DNA of 64,000 bases from Sipunculus nudus (Eukaryota; Annelida; Sipuncula; Golfingiida; Sipunculidae), in NCBI GenBank assembly GCA_026874595.1, contig CM049318.1:3841741-3905740 (forward strand), in the 5' to 3' direction. Below are positions 1-11,416 of the stretch, piece by piece. The notes below the pieces were generated by a model, which had not been told where the DNA came from, searched no databases, and saw nothing but the letters and a program-made list of their open reading frames with translations. The first letter of the stretch is position 1, and each line of letters starts with the position of its first letter. Position numbers and translations under genes: made by a program.

Positions 1-2360
1 TAACACTTCGAAAATGGCTTCCTCTTGTAGTTCATGTAGTGATAACTCGTGCTGCCCTCTTAGGGACGGTATGGAAGTAATTTTTGTCCTGCATTTGACG
101 TATAGATGAAAAAATCTCAGCACCGCTACCACTCGAAACCGTTACTTACATGAAAAATAACGGTGTCGAGAGCAAGGTAAAGGTGTCGAGAACTTGGTAA
201 TAAATCAAAATTAATGAAATAGAATTTGAAACATATTTTGGGCTAAATATTTTAAACATTTGCGTTTCTTTTATTCAACCAGGCACTTGCTTGTTTTAAT
301 ACATAATACTGGTATTCAAGTAGTCACTACGGTTATTTTTACTTCAGAAGCTCGACTCCGTTACCTTTGCTCAACACCGTTATTTATGCTCAACACCGGT
401 CGTTACCTAGAGGATTTAAAACCATGTTTAAATTTTATTTTCTGTGCATTCAAAAAAATTAACAAGGTATTTCGACTCAAATTCTGAAGGTAGATGTACC
501 AAAGTACTTTGTCCGGTAAATCCCTGCAAATGCACCCCTCTGGAAGCAAAAATAGGAGTAGAGACAATTTTGGTTTTCAAAAGTTAATTAAAAAGAAGAA
601 AATATGTTCTTTTTTACACACTTTTTTTTGTTAAATTCATAACTGAAATTTATGTTTTGATTTTAACAAAGGCTATAAATTTTAATTTTATCGAAAATCA
701 CAAAAAAATCTAGTCAAAACAATTTTTGAAATGTGCAAGTGAGATTTTACTGCATGTTACGGTGTCGAGAAAAAGGTTCTATTTTCCCCTTACCTGGACT
801 ATTTATAAAAAAAGGAAACTGAAAAGTGCATTACTTGCATTATTTTACAATTCTAACGATATTTTTCTACAAATTAAGTTTTGTAATATCAAAATCAAGA
901 TTTAAAAAAAAAAATCACCAAGAAAACCCTTGAAATGCGACGTTTTCTGTAGAAATACCCTTAAATTTAATCTAAACTGTTTGATCTCAAATTGATCTCA
1001 AATTAAAACCATTTGCAAATATGAGTAAATAAATGAATACATTATAAGTTTCATTAATTAATTAAGTCACACATAACTCAATATAAAAAATATTTTTATG
1101 CTCTCATTTTATGGTGCAGCAAACATGTCCAACGTGTATACGTCCATGTTTGGGCACCCAGACAGAACACGGCTCCGCACACGCCTACATTGTTGTCTCT
1201 GACAGGAGAGTATGCGTTCAGTCCCGTTCGTGTGTGTGTGTGCGTTTGTGTGCTTTTTTTAAAACATAACTCAATGTTATCGTGAAAGGATTTTTACGAA
1301 ATTTTCAGGGCACATCGGGAACGAGCCAATGAAGAACTGATTAGAATTTTTTGTTGATCCGGATCTAGGAAGGACATCCAGGGATGTTCACAAGCGTGCA
1401 GTCACATTTGCACGATTAAACATGGGCTTAATAAGTAAATATGGGCTTATTAAGTGAATGCAAACAATTGTTGGGGAATATATGCACCAGTTTAATGAAC
1501 CTGGGAATATGGGCTAAATGAGTGAATGAAAACACAGGTTGTTAAGTACCGCACATTAAAGACCGCCCACAGGGTACGCTCTTTACCTATATAGGAATAC
1601 TACCTATAGGTTTTTAAGAAGCGCAATTTTTCCCGTTGCCTCGGGAGCACTTGTGCCCACAAGGCGGAAGACTGCATTCCTGAGATCTCATATTTGTAAT
1701 ATTGTGCCCTGCCGTTATAAGAAATACAAGAAGTGGTAGCAAAAATAGTAATGATTTTTCTTATAACAGCAGGGGTTGCAGTTACCAACGTCGTGTGTAC
1801 CATTTGTGTACCATTTTTAAAACATGTTTATATTTTAGAGATCAAAAGCTAGGTGTATGCCTTTGGGCATTAACATCACATTTTTTAAATGTTACATACG
1901 TATTAAACTATTAAAAAGGGAACGTTATCACAGTGAAAGTAGTAACATTTAAGGCTGTAAACAAGCATGCATACACTAACATATGAAGTACCGCTAACAG
2001 ACCACACAAAAACCGTAAAACCACCGACTCTGGGGACAAAATAATGGTGTGAGCGGGAGTTTTTGTGTTTGTTAACCGATCGAGATACAGTTCGTGGAAT
2101 TTTGCTAGCTTGCCTAGAAAATATAACAATAGACTTCAACTCTTAAAATGGTTTGTACATATGATCAACACAAAATTACGTCCATGTTCTTACCTTTAAG
2201 ATTCCTTGTAGAGAAACTGTGACTTAGCGCAAATTAGCAACATTAGCATGAACTTGGTCTTCATTTGAAAAAAAAAAAAAAAATGGTCAGGGAAAAATTG
2301 GAGCAGCGAATCCTTAGAAAAACTAGAATACGGGTAGTCGACAAGCTACGTGTATCCGCC
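1..2360. other. AT-rich non-coding DNA
   Basis: I see no supportable gene here. The open frames are short and have no domain signature. A short GGTGTCGAG motif recurs (about 161-195 and 760), suggesting an old dispersed repeat. Confidence 0.5.
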
Positions 2361-2444
2361 GAAATCAGAGTAGGACGGGTGAAGTGAGGCATGCATTGAG
2401 TGTCTCGGGGAAATAGACAGGATGTTTTGCATATAAGTATTGGT

Positions 2445-2585
2445 TATAGCCCAATGAAATGTAATGAAAGCCGTGAGGTTTGTGAGGCTTGTGTCACATG
2501 GCAGGCGAGCCGTTTAGGCGAGCCTGCCATGATTGACACAAGCCGAGCAAATCTCACGGCTTGCTTTACATTTCATTGGGCTATA
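2445..2585. repeat. Long inverted repeat (hairpin/MITE-like)
   Basis: The arms, about 2445-2506 and 2522-2585, are close to reverse complements. The left begins TATAGCCCAATGAAATG and the right ends CATTTCATTGGGCTATA, with a loop of about 15 nt. Several mismatches show some age. The outer ends fall on TA. There is no coding capacity. Confidence 0.8.
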
Positions 2586-2736
2586 TATAACTGATTTGTC
2601 CCACATGCCCTGCCTCCTTGGTCGAAGATTACGCGTGTCATTTTTTTTTTTGGCAGCGCACCAGTTCTTTGCCATATTTGGAAAGTCGCTATGCAACTTC
2701 ACTTGCATGGTCACTTTTCATGACCCTGTGATGCAA

Positions 2737-3110
2737 GCAGATTTGAACGTACAGTTAGAACAAAGGAAAATACGCCGCATGTGGGACAAGCAGATTTAAA
2801 CGTACAGTTAGAACAAAGGAAAATGCGCCGCATGTGGGACAATCAGATTTAAACGTACAGTTAGAACAAAGGAAAATACGCCGCATGTGGGACAAGCAGA
2901 TTTAAACGTACAGTTAGAACAAAGGAAAATACGCCGCATGTGGGACAAGCAGATTTGAACGTACAGTTAGAACAAAGGAAAATACGCCGCATGTGGGACA
3001 AGCAGATTTAAACGTACAGTTAGAACAAAGGAAAATACGCCGCATGTGGGACAAGCAGATTTAAACGTACAGTTAGAACAAAGGAAAATGCGCCGCATGT
3101 GGGACAAGCA
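2737..3110. repeat. 53-bp tandem repeat, about 7 copies
   Basis: Unit begins GCAGATTTAAACGTACAG and contains ACGCCGCATGTGGGACAA. Copies start near 2737, 2790, 2843, 2896, 2949, 3002 and 3055 with only one or two substitutions between them, so the expansion is recent. Open frames on both strands here are repeat translations, not genes. Confidence 0.9.
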
Positions 3111-3224
3111 TGGATGACGCGAAACCAGTTTCGGACCAGAGTTGGACAGGTGAAGTGAGGCACGGATTGAGTGGCGAGGGGAAACAGAGAATGGTGTGTT
3201 GCATATAAGAATGGACGTCTGCAG

Positions 3225-3600
3225 CAGAAATATGTATGAAGGTGGCGCCACCTGCCACAAAATCCAGAAAGTTATCCAAGTTGTATACAATTGCAAAATT
3301 TAGGGCAGATAAGTCAAACCACTGCCGAGATATGAGTGATTTTATCCAACGGCAAACAAACAGACGGACACTGTGCAAAAATGGTTGCAGGTGGCGCCAC
3401 CAGTTTTGCGTATGATAAAGAGCCATGTGAGATCTGTACTCATGCAAAATTTTGGCCCAAGCTTGGATGTCTGCAGCCTGAACGTGAAAGTAGGTGGTGC
3501 CACCTGGCAAAAAATCGAAAAAGCTATCCAAGATGTATATACATGCAAAATATGTTAGGTAGATAAGTCAAACCACTACGAAAAATCTGTCCAGTGGTCT
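3225..3600. repeat. Dispersed repeat with GGTGGCGCCACC palindromes
   Basis: GGTGGCGCCACC or a one-base variant occurs near 3241, 3391 and 3492. Each is followed by related text such as 'aagctatccaagatgtat' and 'agataagtcaaaccactNc'. The same palindrome and context recur near 21.56-21.83, 22.88, 25.08, 34.15 and 34.49 kb. This looks like a high-copy mollusc repeat family. Confidence 0.6.
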
Positions 3601-3777
3601 CAGAGTTCCATTCCGGAAACGAACGCGGCGGCGGCGGCGGCGGCGGAACCTGGTTAAAAACATAGTATCCGCAAATATTCGTTTTGGCGGATACAATAAT
3701 TAGGTTTGTATGACCTTACGTGCACCCAGGTCATAAATTCTATTGTAAATCAAAGTAATTATCATTTATAGCTAGCA

Positions 3778-3785
<8 letters not shown>

Positions 3786-3822
<37 letters not shown>
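3786..3822. repeat. (AT)n microsatellite
   Basis: Uninterrupted TA dinucleotides. Similar AT tracts recur throughout the window. Confidence 0.9.
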
Positions 3823-3826
<4 letters not shown>

Positions 3827-3954
3827 AGGGTGTGTGCGTGTGTGTGTGTCTAAGTAGGTATATATGGGCATGTAATAACTGCTACAAGACAAAGGACTTT
3901 ACGGCTATTTTGTACCATTATAATGCATTATACTATATATTTAATTATGTTAAA

Positions 3955-4195
3955 ATGCGTTGTTTTCAGAAAGCTTCTTGTGAAAATAAATTGCATGAAT
4001 CAGAAGCACTGTGGGTGAACTTATTAAAAAGAATGATGTATGCAATTGTTTACATGAAATGAAAAATAATAAAACTCCAGTTTATTATGGGCTGACAAAA
4101 GAATTATATTTAGCTTTGTTCAATAAATTTGGGGATTGTCTTAGCGAATGTTTAAATGAAAACTACAAAAAATTGTTCGTCAACTTAATCTAAAA
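3955..4195 (+). pseudogene. LINE reverse-transcriptase fragment
   Basis: The frame 4011-4193 reads LHEMKNNKTP followed by GLTKELYLALFNKFGD and LNENYKK. This matches the conserved region at the start of non-LTR (L1/Tx1-type) reverse transcriptases, usually K-N-N-K-(S/T)-P-G-x-D-G-L-T-x-E-F-Y. The P-G-x-D-G core is altered to P-V-Y-Y-G. The upstream part (3961-4060) continues in another frame, so the fragment is frameshifted, truncated and surely inactive. It is flanked by (AT)n runs. Confidence 0.6.
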
Positions 4196-4221
4196 TGTAA
4201 GCAATTGTAAAATTAATACCG

Positions 4222-4224
4222 TAA

Positions 4225-4289
<65 letters not shown>
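4222..4289. repeat. (AT)n microsatellite
   Basis: About 68 bp of TA dinucleotides directly downstream of the LINE remnant. Confidence 0.9.
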
Positions 4290-4291
<2 letters not shown>

Positions 4292-4757
4292 CATATATTA
4301 TAGTCAGGTGTGTGTTAAACTACACAACGATACAGTGCTCAACTGACAGGAGCTGTTACATATGTATAGTTCAAGACTTTAACCTACATGGGTTTTACAA
4401 CGTTGTTTCGTAAGGGCCGTAGGTCCTCACTCTTCGGAAACCCATCATGAAGTGGTCCAGGTATTACGATGTTTGAATAATTGATCTGGCGCATGCGTAG
4501 TTAGCCAGGAGGTGTTTCGCCCTGTGTCTGCATGTGCTCGCGAGTTCGTTTCTTTTGTTTAGTGTTGACAATAGGGGTCTGTATATTATGAAGAATATCT
4601 CTTCCAGGCAGAGATTAAAGGATTTGTTAGTCGTGGAGTATGGTTTTGCTTTGCTTATAATCTTCCATTGTATTTAGTGTTGCACATGGTTGCCTTTCAG
4701 TCTCCAAATGTATTCGGTGAGAGTTGTACTGTTACGTTTGTTTACATTCCTGAAGCT

Positions 4758-6837
4758 TGAGACTACGGTGGCTGATTTAGGACACAGAAAAAAAAATATT
4801 TATCTCGTGATCTCGAGATAACATCTCGAGATCTCGACATAGAATTTCGCAAAAAAAAAAAATTTTAGGAAGCAAAAAAAAAATTTTAGGAAGCAAAAAA
4901 AAAAATTTTAGGAAGCAAAAAAAAAAATTTTAGGAAGCAAAAAAAAAAATTTTAGGAAGCAAAAAAAAATTTTTAGGAAGCAAAAAAAAAAAATTTAGAA
5001 AGCAAAAAAAAAAATTTTTAGGAAGCAAAAAAAAAAATTTTAGGAAGCAAAAAAAATTTTTAGGAAGCAAAAAAAAAAAATTTAGAAAGCAAAAAAAAAA
5101 TTTTTAGGAAACAAAAAAAAAATTATCTTTCGAGATCTCCATAAAAAATGTCACACTTGTACGAACCATTCAAAGCTGAATTGACATAAAGGGGACATTA
5201 TACGTTAAGAGTGCTTACTATTGCAATTATAAAACAAAGACCATGTATACTGTGTTTAACTGAACCGTAATACAATATAATTTATTTAAAATCAATCAAG
5301 TTTGTATATTCCCTGAGAAACGGCGAGTTGAAGAAAAGTTCAATATAAATTCAATATTTAATATTCATATCCGTAAGGAATATGTCAAAGCCTAAAGTAT
5401 CTGAAACATTCTACCTGAACGGCGGATTCGGAGCCATGTCTGTTAAATCACTCAAATAGAAATGTTTAGGTCTGCATGCATGCATTGTGGGTACCTTATT
5501 ATTTTAAGAATCCAAACAAATATGAGCTTCTTATAGAAACACGCTTTTTGTACAATTTCTTTCAGCTTTTGTTTTATTGAAATGGTGTGTCGTTTTATGG
5601 AACATGTATTAGACCATCATAAATTAAAATATGCTAAAACTGATTACTGTGTTTTCAGGTAGGTACGCTGGGGGGGGGGGGGGTCGGGGAGGAGCGTTGC
5701 TTCAGCCCCTAAAGCCCAAGTCTTGATCTACTATAGCTCTTACTATAGCTCAGATTAATTTAATCAACCTATCTTCATAAATGTTTTATATTCATAAATA
5801 AACGGTTTAAAATTTCGATCATATCTCATCATGATTTTTCTTCAGCAAAATGCTCTGCTTTGGTCTTAAAGTCGCTATTCACCTGCCTTATTTATAGAAT
5901 CTTTGTAAAAACTCTGCATATACATATTAAAGAAGTGAAAGTAATCATAAACATAATCTAGGTAAACATAATCTATTAATCTTTCATGAAAATGAGCCAA
6001 TGCCATGGGTAAAGGCGGTGTCTTTGTCTATATCCACGTTTATTTATAACATGGGTCGGGGGGGGGGGGGGGGGTGCAAAAATTGCCACCGATCGTAATA
6101 GAAAGACGTCCGGCAGAAACATCTGGCTTCAATTCAGAGATTACAGATTTCTGTAAATGACAAATACTGCATTGCTTCACATGCTCTTACGAATATAAAC
6201 TAGTGATCTTTCAATAACTCGGTTACATGTTTTTATCTGTATGTTAACACTTGCTCAAGTGGCTTGTATACAAGTAGCCTTTAGATAAAATGTTTATACG
6301 TCAAAGTGACGTTATAAGACCCATTCCCAGCTGGGGTTTCTTCCTAAATTTTTTTTTTGCTTCCTAATTTTTTTTTTTGCTTCCTAAAATTTTTTTTTTT
6401 TTTGCTTCCTAAAATTTTTTTTTTTGCTTCATAAATTTTTTTTTTTATGCTTCCTAAATTTTTTTTTTTTGCTTCCTAAAATTTTTTTTTTGCTTCCTAA
6501 AAAATTTTTTTTTTTGCTTCATAAAATTTTATTTTATGCCTCCTAAAATTTTTTTTTTTTGCTCCCTAAAATTTTTTTTTTTGCTTCCTAAAAATTTTTT
6601 TTTTGCTTCCTAAAATTTTTTTTTTTTTTGCTTCCTAAAAATTTTTTTTTTGCTTCATAAAATTTTTTTTTTTATGCTTCCTAAATTTTTTTTTTTTTGC
6701 TTCCTAAAAATTTTTTTTTTGCTTCCTAAAAATTTTTTTTTTTGCGAAATTCTATGTCGAGATCTCGAGATGTTATCTCGAGATCACGAGATAAATATTT
6801 TTTTTTTCTGTGTCCTAAATCAGCCACCGTATGAGAC
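4758..6837. mobile_element. Foldback-type DNA transposon with 6-bp TSD
   Basis: The element runs 4764-6831. Both ends carry the same inverted terminus, TACGGTGGCTGATTTAGG at the left and its reverse complement at the right, followed by mirrored copies of a palindrome-rich CTCGAGAT stretch. Inside each end is a tandem array of a ~20-bp unit (GCAAAAA...TTTTAGGAA), at about 4848-5125 on the left and inverted at about 6345-6745 on the right. The element is flanked by a perfect direct repeat TGAGAC (4758-4763 and 6832-6837). Long inverted ends built of tandem repeats are the hallmark of foldback elements. The 1.2-kb centre (5126-6340) shows no transposase, so this is a non-autonomous copy. I cannot assign a superfamily from a 6-bp duplication. 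Confidence 0.8.
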
Positions 6838-6981
6838 ATGGGCATTGTACTGCGTTTTAAATGTATTTTCTGTAAGTCCTATGTATGTTTCTGGTCTCAG
6901 ACTTACTACGCATGGAAGTTTTCTTGAAACAAGAAGTAATTTTTGGGTAACCCCACATATAAAGCTCCCCCCCCCCCCCCC

Positions 6982-7405
6982 CCCGGAAGTTAGCACTCGA
7001 TCCATAAAGCTAGTATAGTATATTCCTGTATATAACGTGGATAAAACTAACTTTCCTCATTTACAATTGACTATGGTGACCTTGTGAGCTTTATAAATAC
7101 TGTTATAGTGTACAGTCATGAAATAATCCAATAGCATTTCATTAACTGATTGATTAAATGGTAAACGTAGAACCAAGTGATACTTCCCGAAGGGATTTCC
7201 GAGTTAACCCCGCATAAAGAAATAAACCTTACCGGGAGTTAGCACTCCAAAGCTATTCCTTTTCTGTATTAAACGGGATAAAATAACTTTCCTCATTTAC
7301 AACTGTCTCTATGATGACCATTAGGGCTTTATAAAATATTGCAATTGTAGACAGCTATGACAAAATCCAATAGCATTTCACTACTTAATTAATGGCTGGT
7401 AAACG
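6982..7405. repeat. Tandem duplication, two ~235-bp copies
   Basis: GTTAGCACTC at about 6986 and 7222 starts two diverged copies. Shared later blocks are AACTTTCCTCATTTACAA (about 7050 and 7287) and ATCCAATAGCATTTCA (about 7126 and 7365). Non-coding. Confidence 0.7.
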
Positions 7406-8460
7406 TGGAACAAATTGGTTAATTTCGGCAATATAGCTTCGTGATGAAAAAGGGATTTGAGGCTTTTGAGATAATATACTAAGGGTTGTTATGAATTATT
7501 AATGAATGTCTATTGTTGCAATATGGCTATGAACCTAAGAAAAAAGCAACCGCTGAAGTTACCAGCTACGAAAGAAATGTAATGTTGTTCATTGGCACTG
7601 AAATGGCGTGCTTTTCCGAGCTTTTATCAAATTAAAATAAAAATAATTCACGACCAGTTATTCTTTAGAGATTGGAAACCTGCAATAACAGGACATTCCA
7701 GATCGCCTTATATGGCATCGCACCACAACGGTTCACTGAGAGAATTAGGGTAAGGGTCTTAAGCATATACAAATTTTAAGAAGTGTATATTCAATCAAGA
7801 CCCACATAAACTTACCCGCTTCAGTGGTCTGGTCTCTAATGAAGTGTTGCCTGTTGGTAGCACACACATGTGGACGCGGGATAGTCTCGATCACTTGGCA
7901 GGTAGTTAGTGTATTCTACTAAATTCATTTCCACCAACGTGTGTCTACTGTTTTTTTCCAGATTTTACTTAAAAGTCCAGATTTTTCAATAACTATGAAG
8001 AAATCTGCATATGGATATGACAGATTAATATGGCAATAACGAGTTTTACAATAACTTTTCTGTTTACGTGTATCAACAATCTCTTAATAATCTCACAGAT
8101 CAGATGTGTCCCTGCATGAGTAGCCATCTTTGCTTTACCTGGTCAAATTTTAGAGTGTTAAGATGACATCATCCAATCAGCAGCTGTCAGTTGAGGCTGT
8201 TTTAAATGTGACCAATGAACGTGGGGTTAATAAATTGTAAATTGTACACAGATTTCTCATATTTTCAAATAAACCCATTTTTTAAATAAGTAGGTATTTA
8301 TTTACCTACTTTAAGCCCTTTAATGTTCTACCATATATTAACATTTCACCTTTGAAATGTATGTAGTAAAGCTTTTCATATAAAACCAGGTTGACTTGAG
8401 AGAAATGGAATGGATTATATGCTTAAAAATGTTACTATTTAATAATATTAATAATAAGTG
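7406..8460. other. Intergenic, nothing recognised
   Basis: AT-rich unique-looking sequence. I found no exon, RNA gene or clear transposon end. Confidence 0.4.
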
Positions 8461-8781
8461 TGTCACAAGTGATTTTCTTGTTTTAATAATACGGGAGAGA
8501 GCGTCTTGTGTTCACGTGCAGCTATGACATTGACTACACGCACCGGAACGAAAGCAATGAACCGTGTAAAGCGAGTGGGCACAATACCAAAGGCTTGAGA
8601 CACAGTGACCGGGTCTTGAACAAAAAAAACTTGAATATTGTTAGAAAAGCTAACAGATGCCCGGCTTAACTTTAGAGGCATACGGGAAACTTCGGAGGAA
8701 GCCTCGGCGGAGCCGACAGAGAACGCGGTGACACACGCACGCACGCACTGAGGGACACAGGTACCTCACGGGGAGACAAAC

Positions 8782-8849
8782 ATGGCAGAGTATACGGGGA
8801 AGCTTCGCTCGTCCAGGAGCAGCAACGATGGCGGTTTTCCATTCGAAAC
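8782..8849 (+). CDS. Possible first coding exon of an unidentified gene
   Basis: The ATG at 8782 has a favourable context (AAACATGG). It opens a frame reading MAEYTGKLRSSRSSNDGG and then FPFET before a good donor (AAC|GTAAGC at 8850). The sequence just upstream (8460-8780) is GC-richer than its surroundings, which fits a promoter or 5' UTR. I could not find a partner exon. It might be an alternative 5' exon of the channel gene that starts at 11,196, but I see no convincing acceptor in phase. Chance is a real alternative. Confidence 0.25.
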
Positions 8850-11195
8850 GTAAGCTTTGTGAATTTCTACAGTAACCGCTGCTTCATGAATAAAGGACGT
8901 TTGCCCAAATGACATTTTACTGAAACATTCATGCGCTATTATACAAAACAAACAGCTCTGTGAATAGACTTGCCTCGTGCCTTCTTCATTGGTGGAAAAC
9001 CCAGTACAGTGAATTACATATATTATAATTTGGAACCTTCTTGTGCTGTGCTTGAATATAACGCTGTTGAACTTTAGCTGTGAAGATACTATATATAGGG
9101 AAAATTGCAGAACTGTTCATTTTGGGTTGCACGTGGACTAAGCTATGGGCTTAATTATCGCTCGCAAAATGACTGCTCTCCCGGGTTTACTATTTCAAGA
9201 GAGGTTGGGGTATGGTTTTTATATATATATACGTATAGCCTTTCCTTTTGAGGGGTTTGAAGTTCGAGTTATTACATTTGAATAAACATTTTTTTAACTC
9301 CAAAGATTTGGTTTTGTGCAGTTTCTTACCGGATAATGTTCTCGTGACAAAGTGGTCAGAGACTACAACCTCCGCCAGGAGCCTGACAAAACTACACAGG
9401 ATAAGTTTGTCACGGTTCACTAATTACCTTTATAACAATGGCTCTGAGTCTCGACATGGACAAATAATACACAATAACAACGACACGTATTCGGAAACAA
9501 AAGCTTTGCAAATAAAGATTTTCCGAACTTGTTTTTGAATTAGCAAGGGGTATGAGATTTTCTCCGAAGCAGGGTTTTCGCGTGGTATGCGAACGATTTG
9601 GGAAGGATGCAAATACCGAAAAAGATGGCAAATTCCAACATTCGTATTTTAGGCTCCAAAAGTTCGCCAAGCATGCGCGTGGGTCGGATGCGTCGTCATG
9701 TGTTTGCGGGAGTCGCTTTTATTTCGGGGTTATTAAAAAAAAGTTTGAAATTTTCTTGCGAACGTTTCCAGCATTCCGGGTCATGATTTGCTCTAGGAAA
9801 TTTATAAATGCGCACGACCTACTCAAGACCACAAAAACGCAAAAACCCAAATAGATTCTGACAGTTTGGAGAATGTCTTGCAAAAACAGTGACGTTCGTT
9901 CTATCATTTCTCGACCTCTTCACGACCTGTTCACGTACTTTTTGAGAGCAGGTGACTTCGCCAGAGAAACAAACGCGAGCATCTCACGTCAGTCGCAAGA
10001 TAACCGTGCGACATATGTACAAATGTCGCATGAATATCGCATGGCGTTCGTTATACGCTTCCTCTTCAATATCAATCGTACATGCATGGCCAGTCAAGAC
10101 AGGTCTGATGGTGTCCATCTTCTGTCACAGACTCAAGTTTATAACGTTAATTTTATGTCAAAATCAGTCTTTTCCCAAACTATATTGATTTTAAATTTGT
10201 TAAACTCGGTTTACAAAAAGGACGTATTCGTAACTCATACTTAAAGTAACACACATACATAATTTAAAAGGACGGAAGTTGTTTTCCGAGATATAAACAA
10301 TATATATAAACATTAAAAAATATTATTTAAGAAACCTATTAAATAAATCATCCTTTTATGGTGAAGAACTCACATCAAACATTAATTTGGCATTAAGCTT
10401 TTACATTTTTCATTTTTCCAATTTAAAATTATAATAAAAATGTTAAGACATGTTATGTTAACCTAGACACCCTTAAATTATTCTTTGCCATAGTGAGACG
10501 TTACCATAGTGAAACGTCACCATTGTGAGTTACCATAGTGACAAGATAATCAAAGTTGGGAATACACCTCGACCGAGTGTCGTCATTCCTTGTTAGTATA
10601 ACCTTCCGTTGACCTGTGAGTTAGTGAGCCGTGACACAGGTCTGTTCCACCAAAGATTCACTCCTTACTCATCGGTTCTACAATGACGTGAATTCCATAT
10701 CACCTTCGCTTTAACCGCCACTTTGTACAGCAATTTTATGGGGTTTCTAATCAGTCCATGCAATGAGAGATTGGTATCGCATTGTGCTTCAAACCAATGA
10801 GAAAACATCGTCAATTATAAACTTGGAATTAGATGCACAAATATCTGCATTTAGAAGCAGCTGATTGGCTGTTTAGAGTCATAAATATTCTAAAAATTGT
10901 AACTCTCAAAGTGAGGCTTACAACTCATAGCAGGCGCCATGTCTGTTGGCCAAAAGATCCAGAAGAACCAGAAGGTTGCAAAATATAAATGTTTAATTTT
11001 TGTCGGAGGTTTTTCAAGAGATTTTTTTTTAACCTTGAGTGTTGAACACTTAAGTGTCAGACGGTGTGGTAATATTTAAATTTGAGAGAATAATGCTTTA
11101 TCTCAATAGACATCCCTTGGCGGAGCAGGCTGTTGTATTAAGTTTCTAATAACAAATTATTTGTAGAACAGTTCTGAAGCAAAGTACCTGGTACG
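8850..11195. other. Non-coding upstream of the channel gene
   Basis: No exon is supported. A GTTACCATAGTGA motif repeats three to four times at about 10,485-10,545. A short ATG frame at 10,939 (MSVGQKIQKNQK before AAG|GTTGCA) could be a 5' exon but has no supporting partner. Confidence 0.3.
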
Positions 11196-11416
11196 ATGGA
11201 GGGATCGGTTCAACGGGTGCATCCTGACAGAATCAACGTGACTGAATGCGACAGCTCGACCACTGCCGGAAATGACGTAGCTGCAGACAAAGGAAACCAA
11301 AACGATGGCATTACTGATGAAAAGACAGCAAACTCAAAGTGGCAAGATTTTATACAAGACACCACCGTCCATGGTGTAAAATACGTCTTTATCCAGAAGC
11401 GACAAAGAGTCAGAAG
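11196..11416 (+). CDS. DEG/ENaC exon 1 (N-terminus)
   Basis: The ATG at 11,196 is chosen because its frame has a TGA at 11,175 just upstream and leads into the family's cytoplasmic gating segment, WQDFIQDTTVHGVKYVF. The exon ends in phase 2 at AGAAG|GTGAAG. About 45 polar residues precede the conserved part. Confidence 0.85.

Larger units (their letters stand above)
2363..3215. repeat. Composite repeat block with flanking direct repeats
   Basis: A stretch of about 75 bp at roughly 2366-2442 recurs with mismatches at 3138-3214. Both copies share GGTGAAGTGAGGCA and TTGCATATAAG. Between them lie the hairpin repeat at 2445 and the 53-bp tandem array at 2737. The arrangement suggests a transposable element or a duplicated segment. 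I cannot name the family. Confidence 0.5.

Noticed and set aside
2514-3531. Several frames of 60-152 codons on both strands
   Set aside because: They follow the 53-bp and GGTGGCGCCACC repeats and show no domain.
6650-7018. 122-codon Phe-rich frame
   Set aside because: Translation of the T-rich arm of the foldback element and a C-run.
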